From the NCBI GenBank assembly GCA_903931645.1, contig CAIZDF010000547.1, positions 1-6,031 of the forward strand: a DNA stretch of 6,031 nt. The letters run 5' to 3'. The notes below the pieces were generated by a model. The model saw nothing but the letters and a program-made list of their open reading frames with translations, had not been told where the DNA came from and did not search any database. Shown here piece by piece: positions 5,448-6,031 of the stretch. Position numbers and translations under genes: made by a program. This DNA comes from an uncultured Tolumonas sp. (GTDB taxonomy: Bacteria; Pseudomonadota; Gammaproteobacteria; Enterobacterales; Aeromonadaceae). The first letter of the stretch is position 1; every line of letters starts with the position of its first letter.

Positions 5448-6031
5448 ATGACCACGTTTGAATCACTACTCACTGATGTTCGTGCCTGCACTCTTTGCGC
5501 AAGGCACTTACCGCTCGGCCCGCGCCCGATTGTACAATTACAGCCATCCGCGCAGATCTTGATTGCTGGTCAGGCGCCGGGAAGAAAAGTGCATGAAACA
5601 GGCATTCCATTCAACGACGCCAGTGGTGATCGCTTGCGCAGCTGGCTGGGTATTTCACGCGAGGTGTTTTATGACGCGCAGCAGGTCGCCATTTTACCGA
5701 TGGGGTTCTGTTTCCCCGGCACCGGAAAATCTGGCGATTTACCACCGAGACCGGAATGTGCACCAGCTTGGCGAGCACAGTTATTATCGCAATTGCCCAA
5801 CATCAAACTGACATTGGTCATCGGTCGTTACGCGCTGGCATATCATCTGCCCAATGAAACCGGAACGTTAACTGAAACCGTTCAAGCTTGGCCAAAATAT
5901 TGGCCCAATGTGGTTCCTCTGCCGCATCCAAGCCCGCGTAACAATCTCTGGCTTAAACGTAATCCGTGGTTCGAGAGCGAGTTGGTGCCACAGCTTCAAG
6001 ATCGGGTAGCCGAAATCCTCAACAGTCATAA
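5448..6031 (+). CDS. Uracil-DNA glycosylase family protein with 4Fe-4S cysteine pattern, 3' end cut by window edge
   Basis: The protein probably recognises or removes uracil or a related damaged base in DNA; the exact substrate is not known from sequence. The visible 194 residues are probably nearly complete, since motif B and the final helix are present. Four cysteines, C14-x2-C17 (CTLC), C88 (MGFCFPG) and C104 (RPECAPAW), give CX2C-X70-CX15C, the spacing of the 4Fe-4S cluster in family 4/5-type UDGs. Motif A is GQAPGRKVHETGIPFND (41-57), with Q where family 4 usually has E. Motif B is PLPHPSPRNN (157-166) with H160 as the conserved His. GRYALAYHL (126-134) lies in the core. An AGAGA (5436-5440) 7 nt upstream supports the start; an out-of-frame ATG at 5440 is not used. 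Transcription diverges from nasA and no functional link to nitrate is apparent. Confidence 0.85.
   Translation, partial: MTTFESLLTDVRACTLCARHLPLGPRPIVQLQPSAQILIAGQAPGRKVHETGIPFNDASGDRLRSWLGISREVFYDAQQVAILPMGFCFPGTGKSGDLPPRPECAPAWRAQLLSQLPNIKLTLVIGRYALAYHLPNETGTLTETVQAWPKYWPNVVPLPHPSPRNNLWLKRNPWFESELVPQLQDRVAEILNSH

Noticed and set aside
1..6031. CRISPR arrays, tRNA or rRNA genes, insertion sequences, phage or attachment sites
   Set aside because: No repeat-spacer pattern, cloverleaf, transposase-like protein or terminal inverted repeats were seen. The locus looks like stable chromosomal metabolism.

Overview
The window is a compact nitrate-assimilation locus from a gammaproteobacterium. This rests on protein style, moderate G+C and Klebsiella/Azotobacter-type gene content; an Aeromonadales-like host is possible, but the genus cannot be fixed from the sequence alone. 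Four genes lie on the minus strand. Read in the direction of transcription they are nasA (catalytic subunit of assimilatory nitrate reductase, 5181-2563), cobA (siroheme-pathway methyltransferase, 2539-1778), nasT (ANTAR-domain RNA-binding antiterminator, 1756-1196) and, after a 219-nt gap, nrtA (periplasmic nitrate-binding protein, from 976 and running off the left edge). A divergent plus-strand gene at 5448 encodes a 4Fe-4S-type uracil-DNA glycosylase family protein that runs off the right edge and looks unrelated to nitrate use.

The most interesting content is in the two non-coding stretches. Upstream of nrtA, the minus-strand leader holds two small hairpins with hexanucleotide loops AACGAC and AATGAC. 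Both have A at loop position 1 and G at position 4, the known ANTAR recognition signature. They are followed by a perfect 12-bp terminator hairpin with nine U residues. The 3' arm of the second hairpin is part of the 5' arm of the terminator, so the two folds exclude each other. Upstream of nasA the layout recurs: a hairpin with loop ATCGAC overlaps the 5' arm of a 7-bp terminator with a long U tract, and a weaker possible first hairpin lies upstream. In both leaders the U tract touches the Shine-Dalgarno sequence.

The inferred circuit is this. NasT, made from the nasA-cobA-nasT operon, binds both leaders when nitrate or nitrite is present, blocks the terminators, and turns on uptake (nrtA and probably downstream transporter genes outside the window), nitrate reduction (nasA), siroheme supply for nitrite reductase (cobA) and its own synthesis. 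Sigma-54 and NtrC-like sequences suggest a second control by nitrogen limitation, but these are imperfect matches. No nasS (the usual NasT partner and nitrate sensor), nirBD or nasC is visible; they may lie outside the window.

Layout: 1-976 nrtA (partial); 977-1195 nrtA control region; 1196-1756 nasT; 1778-2539 cobA; 2563-5181 nasA; 5182-5447 divergent control region; 5448-6031 uracil-DNA glycosylase family gene (partial).
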